From contig CM072807.1 in NCBI GenBank assembly GCA_037013495.1, positions 30,236,802 through 30,300,801 on the forward strand: a DNA stretch of 64,000 bases. Reading direction: 5' to 3'. The notes under the pieces were generated by a model, which worked only from the letters and a program-made list of their open reading frames with translations, was not told the origin of the DNA and did not search any database. Source of the DNA: Hippophae tibetana (lineage: Eukaryota; Streptophyta; Magnoliopsida; Rosales; Elaeagnaceae). Position numbers and translations under genes: made by a program. Every line of letters starts with the position of its first letter. Within the stretch, counting starts at the first letter, position 1. This document shows positions 25,419-39,415 of the stretch, piece after piece.

Positions 25419-28400
25419 CGAGGCGTTTCAACATGACCCAGTTTTACCCTAACGGATACGCGGTCATATCTTACTATTCCGGGGACGGAATCCAGTGTTC
25501 TTTTTATCAAAATTCTCATAATTCGATTTCTGAGTGATTAACGGTCTCAATTTGAAGTAAAACATCATTTTAAAAAAAATTAATTAACGAAGCAGATAAA
25601 TACCCACGATAAATTAGATTTATTTTCTTCATATTTTTCAAGTTTAAATTCACAGAATCACTCAAAAAGATGAATTGAGACAATTTGAAATTTCCATATG
25701 CATCAAAAAAAGGAAATCGAAAAAACTAAAATTACAATTCCCCTGAAACAGAGCAAAATAGAGATTTTTTCAAAAATGGCTCTCAAAGTAAATGTTAGAA
25801 TACAATTCAATCCAAAAACGTTAAAAAAACCATATGAACGTATAATTTAAATGCAGCGGAAACAAAATGGATAGGAAACATACCTCCTGCCAGTGATCAA
25901 AATTATTTTATTTTCAAAACTTTCACTTTCAACATCGAGGCGGTTCAACACGACCCGGTTATAACATAACGGATACCCGGTCATATCTTGCTCTTCCGGG
26001 GACGGAATCCAGTGTTATTTTTATAAAAATTCTCATAATTCGATTTCTGAGTGATTGACGGTCTCAATTTGAAGTAAAACATAATTTTAAATAAAAATTT
26101 CATTAATGAAGGAGATAAATACCCACGATAAATTAGATTTATTTTCTACATTTTTTTCAAGTTTAAATTCACAGAATCGCTCAAAAAGATAAATTGAGAC
26201 AATTTGAAATTTCCATATGCATCAAAAAAAGGAAGTCGAAAAAACTAAAATTACAATTCCCCTCAAACAGAGCAAAATAGAGATTTTTTCAAAAATGGCT
26301 CTCATAGTAAATGATAGAATACAATTCAATCCAAAAACGTTCAAAAAACCATATGAACGTATAATTTAAATGCAGCGGAAGAAATTGGATGGGAAACATA
26401 CCTCCTGCCATTGATCAAAATTATTTTATTTTTCAAAAATTTCACTTTCAACATCGAGGCGGGTCAACCCGAGCCGGTTTGACCCTAACGGATACCCGGT
26501 CATATCTTGCTATTCTCGGGACAGAATCTAACGTTCTTTTTATCAAAATTCTCATAATTCGATTTCTGAGTTATTGATGGTGTTAATTTAAAGTAAAACA
26601 TCATTTTAAAAAAAAATTAATTAATGAAGTAGATAAATACACACGATAAATTAAATTTATTTTCTTCATTTTTTTCAAGTTTAAATTCACAGAATCGCTC
26701 AAAAATATAAATTGAGACAATTTGCAATTTCCATATGCATAAAAAAAAGGAAAACGAAAAAACTAAAAATACAATTCCCGTGAAACAGAGCAAAACAAAG
26801 ATGTTTTCAAAAATGGCTCTCATAGTAAATGTTAGAATACAATTCAATCCAAAAAGTTCAAAAAACCATATGAACGTATAATTTAAATGCAGCGGAAACA
26901 AAATGGATGGGAAACATACCTCCTACCATTGATCAAATTTTTTTATTTTTGAAAAATTTCACTTTCAACATCGAGTCGGTTCAACCTGCCCCGGTTTTAC
27001 CCTAACGGATACCCGGTCGTATCTTGCTATTCCGGGGACGAAATCCAACGTTCTTTTTATCAAAATTCACATAATTCGATTTTTGAGTGATTGACGGTCT
27101 CCATTTGAAGTAAAACTTCATTTTAAATAAATATTTCATTAATGAAGCACATAAATACCCACGATAAATTCGATTTATTTTCTTCATTTTTTTCAAGTTT
27201 AAATTCACAGAATCCCTCAAAAAGATAAATTGAGACAATTTGCAATTTCCATATGCATCAAAAAAAGGAAAACGAAAAAACAAAAATACAATTCCGGTGA
27301 AACATAGCAAAACAGACTTTTTTTCAAAAATGGCTCTCATAGTGAATGTCAGAATACAATTCAATCCAAAAACGTTCAAAAAACCATATGAACGTATAAT
27401 TTAAATGCAGAGGAAACAAATTGGATGGGAAACATACCTCCACCCAGTGATCAAAATTATTTTATTTTCAAAACTTTCACTTTCAACATCGAGGCGGGTC
27501 AACACGACCCGGTTTAACCCTAACGGATACCCGGTCATATCTTGCTGTTCCGGGGATGGAATCCAGTGTTCTTTTTATAAAATTCTCATAATTCGATTTT
27601 TGAGTGATTGACGGTCTCAATTTGAAGTAAAACATAATTTTAAATAAAAATTTCATTAATGAAGCAGATAAATACCCACGATAAATTAGATTTATTTTCT
27701 ACATTTTTTTCAAGTTTAAATTCACAGAATCGCTCAAAAAGATAAATTGAGACAATTTGCAATTTCCATATGGATAAAAAAAAAGGAAAACGAAAAAACT
27801 AAAAATACAATTCCCGTGAAACAGAGCAAAACAGAGATTTTTTCAAAAATGGCTCTCATAGTAAATGTTAGAATACAATTCAATCCAAAAACGTTAAAAA
27901 AACCATATGAACGTATAATTTAAATGCAGCGGAAACAAAATGGATGGGAAACATACCTCCTACCATTGATCAAAATTATTTTATATTTCAAAAATTTCAC
28001 TTTCAACATCGATGCGGGTCAACCCGACCCGGTTTGGCCATAACGGATACCCGGTCGTATCTTGCTATTCTGGGGACGGAATCCAGCGTTCTTTTTATCA
28101 AAATTCTCATAATTCGATTTCTGAGTGATTGACTGTCTCAATTTGAAGTAAAACATAATTTTAAATAAAAATTTAATTAATGAAGCAAATAAATACACAC
28201 GATAAATTAGATTTATTTTCTTCATTTTTTTCAAGTTTAAATTCACAGAATCGCTCAAAAATATAAATTGAGACAATTTTCAATTTCCATATGCATAAAA
28301 AAAAGGAAAACGAAAAAACGAAAATAAAAATTCCAGGTAAACAGAGCAAAACAGAGATTTTTTCAAAAATGGCTCTCATAGTAAATGTTAGAATACAATT

Positions 28401-30084
28401 CAATCCAAAAACGTTCAAAAAACCATATGAACGTATAATTTAAATGCAGCGGAAACAAAATGGATGGGAAACATACCTCCTACCATTGATCAAAATTTTT
28501 TATTTTTGAAAAATTTCACTTTCAACATCGAGGCGGTTCAACCTTACCCGGTTTTACCCTAAGGGATACCCAGTCGTATCTTGATATTCTGGGGACGGAA
28601 TCCAACGTTTTTTTTATCAAAATTCACATAATTCGATTTCTGAATGATTGACGGTCTCAATTTGAAGTAAAACATCATTTTAAATAAATATTTCATTAAT
28701 GAAGCAGTTAAATACCCGCGATAAATTAGATTTATTTTCTTCATTTTTTTCAAGTTTATATTCACAGAATCGCTCAAAAAGATAAATTGAGACAATTTGC
28801 AATTTCCACTTGCATAATAAAAAGGAAAACGAAAAAACTAAAATTACAATACCCGTGAAACTGAGCAAAACAGAGATTTTTACAAAATTGGCTCTCATAG
28901 TAAATGTTAGAATACAATTCAATCCAAAAACGTTCAAAAACCCATATGAAGTTATAATTTATATGCTGCGTAAACAAAATGGATTGAAAACATACCTCCT
29001 GCCATTGATCAAATTTTTTTATTTTTGAAAAATTTCACTTTCAACATCGAGGCGGGTCATCATGACCTGGTTTTACCCTAACGGATACCCGGTTATATCT
29101 TGCTATTCCGGGGACGGAATCCAGCGTTCTTTTTATCAAAATTCTCATAATTCGATTTCTGAGTGATTGACGGTCTCAATTTGAAGTAAAACATTATTTT
29201 AAATAAAAATTTCATTAATGAAGCACATAAATACCCACGATAAATTAGATTTATTTTCTTCATTTTTTTCAAGTTTAAATTCACAGAATCGCTCAAAAAG
29301 ATAAATTGAGACAATTTGCAATTTCCACTTGCATAAAAAAAAGGAAAACGAAAAAACTAAAATTACAATTCCCGTGAAATAGAGCAAAAGAGAGATTTTT
29401 TCAAAAATGGCTCTCATAGTAAATGTTAGAATACAATTCAATCTAAAAACGTTCAAAAAACCATATGAACGTATAATTTAAATGCAGCAGAAACAAAATG
29501 GATTGAAAACATACCTCCTGCCATTGATCAAAATTTTTTATTTTTGAAAAATTTCACTTTCAACGTAGAGGCGGGTCAACATGACCCGGTTTTACCCTAA
29601 CGGATAACCGGTCATATCTTGTTATTCCGGGGACGGAATCCAGCGTTCTTTTTATCAAAATTCTCATAATTCGATTTCTGAGTGAATGATGATCTCAATT
29701 TGAAGTAAAACATAATTTTAAATAAAATTTTTATTAATGAAATAGATAAATACACACGATAAATTAGATTTATTTTCTTTACTTTTTTAAAGTTTAAATT
29801 CAGAGAATCACTCCAAAAGATAAATTGGGACAATTTGCAATTTCCACTTGCATAAAAAAAGGAAAACGAAAAAAATAAAATTACAATTCCCGTGAAACAG
29901 AGCAAAACAGAGATTTTTTCAAAAATGGCTCTAATAGTAAATGTTAGAATACAAGTCAATCCAAAAACTTTCAAAAAACCATATGAACGTATAATTTAAA
30001 TGCAGCGGAAACAAAATGGATTGAAAACATACCTCCTGCCAGTGATCAAAATTATTTTATTTTCAAAACTTTCACTTTCAACAT
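25419..30084 (+). repeat. Nine monomers without clear higher-order periodicity (M50-M58)
   Basis: Boxes are at 25419, 25936, 26455, 26972, 27490, 28010, 28529, 29048 and 29577. Dyad 1 differs in nearly every copy: CGTTTCA, CGGTTCAACACGACCCG, CGGGTCAACCCGAGCCG, CGGTTCAACCTGCCCCG, CGGGTCAACACGACCCG and others. M52-M53 (26455-27489) are matched by M69-M70 (35269-36304). Monomers look more diverged from one another than in the flanking ordered blocks. This suggests an older stretch not recently homogenised. Confidence 0.75.
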
Positions 30085-30602
30085 CGAGGCGGGTCAACAC
30101 AACCCGGTTTTACCCCAACGGATACCCAGTCATATCTTGCTATTCCGGGGACGAAATCCAGTGTTCTTTTTATAAAAATTCTCATAATTCGATTTCTGAG
30201 TGATTGACGGTCTCAATTTGAAGTAAAACATAATTTTAAATAAAAATTTCATTAAGGAAGGAGATAAATACCCACGATAAATTAGATTTATTTTCTACAA
30301 TTTTTTCAAGTTTAAATTCACAGAATCGTTCATAAAGATGTATTGAGACAATTTGAAATTTCCATATGCATCAAAAAAAGGAAATCGAAAAAACTAAAAT
30401 TACAATTCCCTTGAAACAGAGCAAAATAGAGATTTTTTCAAAAATGGCTCTCAAAGTAAATGTTAGAATACAATTCAATCTAAAAACGTTCAAAAAACCA
30501 TATGAACGTATAATTTAAATGCAGCGGAAACAAAATGGATTGAAAACATACCTCCTGCCATGATCAAAATTTTTTATTTTTGAAAAATTTCACTTTCAAC
30601 AT
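30085..30602 (+). repeat. N-type monomer M59
   Basis: It carries CGGGTCAACACAACCCGG followed by TTTTACCCCAACGG and is preceded by TTATTTTCAAAAC. The same type is amplified at 33713-35268 and occurs once more at 39416. Dyad 1 is reduced to a 5 bp outer stem (CGGGT...ACCCG). Confidence 0.78.
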
Positions 30603-31636
30603 CGATGCGGGTCAACATGACCCGTTTATACCCTAACGAATAACCGGTGATATCTTGTTATTCCAGGGACGGAATCCAGCGTTATTTTCATCAAAATTCT
30701 CATAATTCGATTTCTGAGTGAATGACGGTCTCAATTTGAAGTAAAACATAATTTGAAATAAAAATTTCATTTATGAAATAGATAAATGCACACGATAAAT
30801 TAGATTTATTTTCTTCATTTATTTCAAGTTTAAATTCAGAGAATCGCTCCAAAAGATAAATTGAGACAATATGCAATTTCCACTTGCATAAAAAAAGGAA
30901 AACGAAAAAACTAAAATTACAATTCCCGTGAAACAGAGCAAAACAGAGATTTTTTCAAAAATGGCTCTAATAGTAAATGTTAGAATACAATTCAATCCAA
31001 AAACGTTTAAAAAACCATATGAACGTATAATTTAAATGCAGCGGAAACAAAATGGATTGAAAACATACCTCCTGCCATGATCAAAATTTTTTATTTTTGA
31101 AAAATTTCACTTTCAACATCGATGCGGGTCAACATGCCCGGTTTTACCCTAACGAATAACCGGTCATATCTTGTTATTCCGGGGACGGAATCCAGCGTTT
31201 TTTTTATCAAAATTCTCATAATTCGATTTATGAGTGAATGACGGTCTCAATTTGAAGTAAAACATAATTTTAAATAAAAATTTCATTTATGAAATAGATA
31301 AATGCACACGATAAATTAGATTTATTTTCTTCATTTTTTTCAAGTTTAAATTCAGAGAATCGCTCCAAAAGATAAATTGAGACAATATGCAATTTCCACT
31401 TGCATAAAAAAAGGAAAACGAAAAAACTAAAATTACAATTCCCGTGAAACAGAGCAAAACAGAGATTTTTTCAAAAATGGCTCTAATAGTAAATGTTAGG
31501 ATACAATTCAATCCAAAAACGTTTAAAAAACCATATGAACGTATAATTTAAATGCAGCGGAAACAAAATGGATTGAAAACATACCTCCTGCCATTGATCA
31601 AAATTTTTTATTTTTGAAAAATTTCACTTTCAACAT
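30603..31636 (+). repeat. Near-identical monomer pair (M60-M61)
   Basis: Two adjacent monomers (boxes 30603 and 31120, each 517 bp) share otherwise rare features. These are CCTGCCATGATC with one base missing before the A/T tracts, CATTTATGAAATAG, GATAAATGCACACG and CAATATGCAATTTCC. Only a few differences are visible. This is a recent single-monomer tandem duplication. M60 keeps both arms of dyad 1 and M61 has lost a base in the right arm. Confidence 0.85.
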
Positions 31637-33712
31637 CGAGGTGTTTCAACATGACCCAGTTTTACCCTAACGGATACCCGGTCATATCTTACTATTCCGG
31701 GGACGGAATCCAGTGTTCTTTTTATCAAACTTCTCATAATTCAATTTCTGAGTGATTGATGGTCTCAATTTGAAGTAAAACATAATTTTAAATAAAAATT
31801 TCATTCACGAAGCAGATAAATACCCACGATAAATTAGATTTATTTCTTTCTTATTTTTCAAGTTTAAATTCACAGAATCGCTCAAAAAGATGTATTGAGA
31901 CAATTTGAAATTTCCATATGCATCAAAAAAAGGAAATCGAAAAAACTAAAATTACAATTCCCCAGAAACAGAGCAAAATAGAGATTTTTTCAAAAATGGC
32001 TCTCATAGTAAATGTTAGAATACAATTCATTCCAAAAACGTTCAAAAAACCATATGAGCGTATAATTTAAATGCAGTGGAAACAAAATGGATGGGAAACA
32101 TACCTCCTGCCATTGATCAAAATAATTTTATTTTTCAAAAATTTCACTTTCAACATCGAGGCGGGTCAACCCGAGCCGGTTTGACCCTAACGGATACCCG
32201 GTCATATCTTGCTATTCTCGGGACGGAATCTAACATTCTTTTTATCAAAATTCTCATAATTCGATTTCTGAGTTATTGATGGTCTCAATTTGAAATAAAA
32301 CATAATTTTAAATAAAAATTTCATTAATGAAGTAGATAAATACACACGATAAATTAGATTTATTTTCTTCATTTTTTTCAAGTTTAAATTCACAGAATCG
32401 CTCGAAAAGAAAAATTGAGACAATATGCAATTTCCACTTGCATAAAAAAAAGGAAAAGGAAAAAACTAAAATTACAATTCCAGTGAAACAGAGCAAAATA
32501 GAGATTTTTTCAAAAATGGCTCTCAGAGTAAATGTTAGAATACAATTCAATCAAAAAACGTTCAAAAAACCATATGAACGTATAATTTAAATGCAGCGGA
32601 AACAAAATGGATTGAAAACATACCTCCTGCCATTGATCAAAATAATTTTATTTTTCAAAAATTTCACTTTCAACATCGAGGCGGGTAAACATGACCCGGT
32701 TTTACCCTAACGGATACCCGGTCATATCTTGCTATTCCGGGGATGGAATCCAGCGTTCTTTTTATCAAAATTCTCAGAATTTGATTTTTGAGTGAATGAC
32801 GGTCTCAATATGACGTAAAACATCATTTTAAAAAAAATTAATTAACGAAGCAGATAAATACACACGATAAATTAGATTTATTTTCTTCATTTTTTTCAAG
32901 TTTAAATTCATAGAATCGATCAAAAAGATAAATTGAAACAATTTGCAATTTCCATATGCATAAAAAAAAGGAAAACGAAAAAACAAAAATTACAATTCCA
33001 GTTAAATAGAGCAAAACGGAGATTTTTTCAAAAATGGCTCTCATAGTAAATGTTAGAATACAATTCAATCCAAAAACGTTCAAAAAACCGTATGAACGTA
33101 TAATTTAAATGCGGCGGAAACAAAATGGATTGAAAACATACCTCCTGCCATTGATCAAAATTTTTTATTTTTGAAAAATTTCACTTTCAACATCGAGGCG
33201 GGTCATCATGACCCGGTTTTACCCTAACGGATACCCGGTCATATCTTGCTATTCCGGGGACGGAATCCAGTGTTCTTTTTATCAAAATTCTCATAATTCG
33301 ATTTTTGAATGATAGACGGTCTCGATTTGAAGTAAAATATCATTTTAAATAAATATTTCATTAATGAAGCAGATAAATACACCCGATAAATTAGATTTAT
33401 TTTCTTCATTTTTTCAAGTTTAAATTCACAGAATCGCTGAAAAAGATAAATTGAGACAATTTGCAATTTCCATATGCATAAAAAAAAGGAAAACGAAAAA
33501 ACTAAAATTTCAATTCCCGTGAAATAGAGCAAAACAGAGATATTTTTCAAAAATGGCTCTCCTAGTAAATGTTAGAATACAATTCAATCCAAAAACGTTC
33601 AAAAAACCATATGAACGTATAATTTAAATGCAGCGGAAAAAAAATGGATGGGAAACATACCTCCTGCCAGTGATCAAAATTATTTTATTTTCAAAACTTT
33701 CACTTTCAACAT
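31637..33712 (+). repeat. Four-monomer stretch M62-M65, related to 41963-43513
   Basis: Boxes are at 31637, 32157, 32677 and 33194. M63-M64 share with 42480-43513 and 60547-61581 the GAGTTATTGATGG form, the AAGGAAAAGGAAAA purine run, CTCAGAGTAAATG, CAATCAAAAAACG and the CGGGTAAACATGACCCGG dyad. M65 resembles D types on the left and B types on the right. These are three copies of a two-monomer module in different surroundings. Confidence 0.75.
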
Positions 33713-35268
33713 AGAGGCGGGTCAACACAACCCGGTTTTACCCCAATGGATACCCGGTCATATCTTGCTATTCCGGGGACGGAATCCAGTGTTCTTTTTA
33801 TAAAAATTCTCATAATTCGATTTCTGAGTGATTGACGGTCTCAATTTGAAGTAAAACATAATTTTAAATAAAAATTTCTTTAAGGAAGGAGATAAATACC
33901 CACGATAAATTAGATTTATTTTCTACAATTTTTTCAAGTTTAAATTCACAGAATTGCTCAAAAAGATGTATTGAGACAATTTGAAATTTCCATATGCATC
34001 AAAAAAAGGAAATCGAAAAAACTAAAATTACAATTCCCCTGAAACAGAGCAAAATAGAGATTTTTTCAAAAATGGCTCTCATAGTAAATGTTAGAATACA
34101 ATTCAATCCAAAAACGTTCAAAAAACCATATGAACGTATAATTTAAATGCAGCGGAAAACAATGGATGGGAAACATAGCTCCTGCCAGTGATCAAAATTA
34201 TTTTATTTTCAAAACTTTCACTTTCAACATCGAGGCGGGTCAACACAACCCGGTTTTACCCCAACGGATACCCGGTCATATCTTGCAATTCCGGCGACGG
34301 AATCCAGTGTTCTTTTTATAAAAATTCTCATAATTCGATTTCTGAGTGATTGACGGTCTCAATTTGAAGTAAAACATAATTTTAAATAAAAATTTCTTTA
34401 AGGAAGGAGATAAATACCCACGATAAATTAGATTTATTTTCTACAATTTTTTCAAGTTTAAATTCACAGAATTGCTCAAAAAGATGTATTGAGACAATTT
34501 GAAATTTCCATATGCATCAAAAAAAGGAAATCGAAAAAACTAAAATTACAATTCCCCTGAAACAGAACAAAATAGAGATTTTTTCAAAAATGGCTCTCAT
34601 AGTAAATGTTAGAATACAATTCAATCCGAAAACGTTCAAAAAACCATATGAACGTATAATTTAAATGCAGCGGAAAACAATGGATGGGAAACATACCTCC
34701 TGCCAGTGATCAAAATTATTTTATTTTCAAAACTTTCACTTTCAACATCGAGGCGGGTCAACACAACTCGGTTTTACCCCAACGGATACCCGGTCATATC
34801 TTGCAATTCCGGCGACGGAATCCAGTGTTCTTTTTATAAAAATTCTCATAATTCGATTTCTGAGTGATTGACGGTCTCAATTTGAAGTAAAACATAATTT
34901 TAAATAAAAATTTCATTAAGGAAGGAGATAAATACCCACGATAAATTAGATTTATTTTCTACAATTTTTTCAAGTTTAAATTCACAGAATCGCTCAAAAA
35001 GATGTATTGAGACAATTTGAAATTTCCATATGCATCAAAAAAAGGAAATCAAAAAAACTAAAATTACAATTCCCCTCAAACAGAGCAAAATAGAGATTTT
35101 TTCAAAAATGGCTCTCACAGAAAATGTTAGTATACAATTCAATCCAAAAACGTTCAAAAAACCATATGAACGTATAATTTAAATGCAGCGGAAACAAAAT
35201 GGATGGGAAACATACCTCCTCCCATTGATCAAAATTATTTTATTTTTCAAAACTTTCACTTTCAACAT
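33713..35268 (+). repeat. N-type monomer triplet (M66-M68)
   Basis: Three adjacent copies have boxes at 33713, 34231 and 34749. They share CGGGTCAACACAACCCGG-type dyads, TTTTACCCCAA, TTTTTATAAAAATTC, AAGGAAGGAGATAAATACC, TTTTCTACAATTTTTTC and GCAGCGGAAAACAATGG. Differences are few and scattered. They represent local amplification of one monomer, probably by unequal exchange. Confidence 0.87.
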
Positions 35269-36304
35269 CGAGGCGGGTCAACCCGAGCCGGATTGACCCT
35301 AACGAATACCCGGTCATATATTGCTATTCTCAGGACGGAATCTAACGTTCTTTTTATCAAAATTCTCATAATTCGATTTCTGAGTTATTGATGGTCTCAA
35401 TTTGAAGTAAAACATCGTTTTAAAAAAAAATTAATTAATGAAGCAGATAAATACACACGATAAATTAGATTTATTTTCTTCATTTTTTTCAAGTTTAAAT
35501 TCACAGAATCGCTCAAAAATATAAATTGAGACAATTTGCAATTTCCATATGTATAAAAAAAAAGGAAAACGAAAAAACTAAAAATACAATTGCCGTGAAA
35601 CAGAGCAAAACAAAGATGTTTTCAAAAATGGCTCTCATAGTAAATGTTAGAATACAATTCAATCCAAAAAGTTCAAAAAACCATATGAACGTATAATTTA
35701 AATGCAGCGGAAACAAAATGGATGGGAAACATACCTCCTACCATTGATCAAAATTTTTCATTTTTGAAAAATTTTACTTTCAACATCGAGACGGTTCAAC
35801 GTGACCTGGTTTTACCCTAACGAATACCTGGTCGTATCTTGCTATTCTAGGGACGGAATTGAACGTTCTTTTTATCAAAATTCACATAATTAAATTTCTG
35901 AGTGATTGACGGTCTCGATTTGAAGTAAAATATCATTTTAAATAAATATTTCATTAATGAAGCAGATAAATACCCACGATAAATTAGATTTATTTTCTTC
36001 ATTTTTTTCAAGTTTAAATTCACAGAATCGCTCAAAAAGATAAATTGAGACAATTTGCAATTTCCATATGCATCAAAAAAAGGAAAACGAAAAAACAAAA
36101 ATACAATTCCCGTGAAACAGAGCAAAATAGAGATTTTTTCAAAAATGGCTCTCATAGTAAATGTCAGAATACAATTCAATCCAAAAACGTTCAAAAAACC
36201 ATATGAACGTATAATTTAAATGCAGCGGAAACAAATTGGATGGAAAACATACCTCCTGCCAATGAACAAAATTTTTAATTTTTGAAAAATTTCACTTTCA
36301 ACAT
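35269..36304 (+). repeat. Two-monomer module M69-M70, displaced copy of 26455-27489
   Basis: M69 (35269) shares CGGGTCAACCCGAGCCGG, CTCRGGACGGAATCTAACG and the GAGTTATTGATGG form with M52. M70 (35787) pairs with M53. The offset is about 8.81 kb, or 17 monomers. The flanks differ, so only a short piece was copied or retained. Confidence 0.75.
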
Positions 36305-37861
36305 CGAGGCGGTTCAACCTGACCCGGTTTTACCCTAAGGGATACCCGGTCGTATCTTGATATTCCAGGGACGGAATCCAACGTTTTTTTATCAAAATTC
36401 ACATAATTCGATTTCTGAGTGATTGACGGTCTCGATTTGAAGTAAAATATCATTTTAAATAAATATTTCATTAATGAAGCAGATAAATACACCCGATAAA
36501 TTAGATTTATTTTCTTCATTTTTTCAAGTTTAAATTCACAGAATCGCTGAAAAAGATACATTGAGACAATTTGCAATTTCCATATGCATAATAAAAAGGA
36601 AAACAAAAAAACAAAAATTACAATTCCCGTGAAATAGAGCAAAACAGAGATATTTTTCAAAAATGGCTCTCATAGTAAATGTTAGAATACAATTCAATCC
36701 CAAAACGTTCAAAAAACCATATGAACGTATAATTTAAATGCAGCGGAAACAAAATGGATTGAAAACATACCTCCTGCCATTGATCAAAATTTTTTATTTT
36801 TGAAAAATTTCACTTTCAACATCGAGGCGGGTCAACATGACCCGGTTTTACCCTAAAGAATAACCGGTCATATCTTGTTATTCCGGGGACGGAATCCAGC
36901 TTTCTTTTTATCAAAATTCTCATAATTCGATTTCTGAGTGAATGACGGTCTCAATTTGAAGTAAAACATAATTTTAAATAAAAATTTCATTAATGAAATA
37001 GATAAATACACACGATAAATTAGATTTATTTTCTTCATTTTTTTCAAGTTTAAATTCAAAGAATCGCTTCAAAAGAAAAATTGAGACAATTTGCAATTTC
37101 CATTTGCATAAAAAAAGGAAAACGAAAAAACTAAAATTACAATTCCCGTGAAACAGAGCAAAACAGAGATTTTTTCAAAAATGACTCTCATAGTAAATGT
37201 TAGAATACAATTCAATCCAAAAACGTTCAAAAAACCATATGAACGTATAATTTAAATGCAGCGGAAACAAAATGGATAGGAAACATACCTCCTGCCATTG
37301 ATCAAAATTATTTTATATTTCAAAAATTTCACTTTCAACATCGATGCGGGTCAACCCGACCCGGTTTGACCATAACGGATACCCGGTCGTATCTTGCTAT
37401 TCTGGGGACGGAATCCAGCGTTCTTTTTATCAAAATTCTCATAATTCGATTTCTAAGTGATTGATGGTCTCAATTTGAAGTAAAACATAATTTTAAATAA
37501 AAATTTAATTAATGAAGCAAATAAATACACAAGATAAATTAGATTTATTTTCTTCATTTTTTTCAAGTTTAAATTCACAGAATCACTCAAAAATATAAAT
37601 TGAGACAATTTGCAATTTTCATATGCATAAAAAAAAAGGAAAACGAAAAAACTAAAATTACAATGCCCGTGAAACAGAGCAAAACAGAGATTTTTTCAAA
37701 AATGGCTCTCATAGTAAATGTTAGAATACAATTCAATCCAAAAACGTTCAAAAAACCATATGAACGTATAATTTAAATGCAGCGGACACAAAATGGATTG
37801 AAAACATACCTCCTGCCATTGATCAAAATTTTTTATTTTTGACAAATTTCACTTTCCACAT
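36305..37861 (+). repeat. Displaced B-G-E segment of the 15-25 kb family (M71-M73)
   Basis: Boxes are at 36305 (B), 36823 (G) and 37342 (E). Their diagnostic features match 18156-19709: AAGGGATACC and CATAATAAAAAGG in B, AAAGAATAACC and GAATCGCTTCAAAAG in G, GATGCGGGTCAACCCGACCCGG in E. The right half of the E copy switches, around 37621-37660, from the AATTTCAGTTAAAC form to the common CCCGTGAAAC form, marking the end of the shared segment. Confidence 0.82.
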
Positions 37862-39415
37862 CGAGGCGGGTCATCATGACCCGGTTTTACCCTAACGGAT
37901 ACCCGGTTATATCTTGCTATTCCGGGGACGGAATCCAGCGTTCTTTTTATCAATATTCTCATAATTCGATTTCTGAGTGATTGACGGTCTCAATTTGAAG
38001 TAAAACATAATTTTAAATAAAAATTTCATTAATGAAATAGATAAATACACACGATAAATTAGATTTATTTTCTTCATTTTTTTCAAGTTTAAATTCAAAG
38101 AATCGCTCCAAAAGATAAATTGAGACAATTTGCAATTTCCACTTGCATAAAAAAAGGAAAACGAAAAAACTAAAATTTCAATTCCCGTGAAACAGAGCAA
38201 AACAGAGATTTTTTCAAAAATGTCTCTCATAGTAAATGTTAGAATACAATTCAATCCAAAAACGTTCAAAAAACCATATGAACGTATAATTTAAATGCAG
38301 CGGACACAAAATGGATTGAAAACATACCTCCTGCCATTGATCAAAATTTTTTATTTTTGACAAATTTCACTTTCAACATCGAGGCGGGTCATCATGACCC
38401 GGTTTTACCCTAACGGATACCCGGTTATATCTTGCTATTCCGGGGACGGAATCCAGCGTTCTTTTTATCAAAATTCTCATAATTCGATTTCTGAGTGATT
38501 GACGGTCTCAATTTGAAGTAAAACATAATTTTAAATAAAAATTTCATTAATGAAGCAGATAAATACCCATGATAAATTAGATTTATTTTCTTCATTTTTT
38601 TAAAGTTTAAATTCACAGAATCGCTCAAAAAGATAAATTGAGACAATTTGCAATTTCCATATGCATAAAAAAAGGAAAATGAAAAAATAAATTTAAAATT
38701 CCCGTGCAATAGTGCAAAAGAGAGATTTTTTCAAAAATGGCTCTCATAGTAAATGTTAGAATACAATTCAATCCAAAAACGTTCAAAAAACCATATGAAC
38801 GTATAATTTATATGCAGCGGAAACAAAATGGATTGAAAACATAACTCCTGCCATTGATCAATATTTTTTATTTTTGAAAAATTTAACTTTCAACATCGAG
38901 GCGGGTCATCATGACCCGGTTTTACCCTAACGGATACCCGGTTATATCTTGCTATTCCGGGGACGGAATCCAGCGTTCTTTTTATCAATATTCTCATAAT
39001 TTGATTTCTGAGTGATTGACGGTCTCAATTTGAAGTAAAACATAATTTTAAATAAAAATTTCATTAATGAAGCATATAAATACCCACGATAAATTAGATT
39101 TATTTTCTTCATTTTTTTCAAGTTTAAATTCACAGAATCGCTCAAAAAGATAAATTGAGACAATTTGCAATTTCCACTTGCATAAAAAAAAGGGAAACGA
39201 AAAAACTAAAATTACAATTCCCGTGAAACAGAGGAAAAGAGAGATTTTTTCAAAAATGGCTCTCATAGTAAATGTTAGAATACAATTCAATCTAAAAACG
39301 TTCAAAAAACCATATGAACGTATAATTTAAATGCAGCGGAAAAAAAATGGATGGGAAACATACCTCCTGCCAGTGATCAAAATTATTTTATTTTCAAAAC
39401 TTTCACTTTCAACAT
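37862..39415 (+). repeat. Three consecutive D-like monomers (M74-M76)
   Basis: Boxes are at 37862, 38380 and 38897. All have a perfect dyad 1 with the CATCATG centre and TACCCGGTTATATC. Their middles and right halves differ (CATTAATGAAATAG, then GAAGCAG, then GAAGCATATAAATACC), so they share left halves more than whole monomers. Confidence 0.78.
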
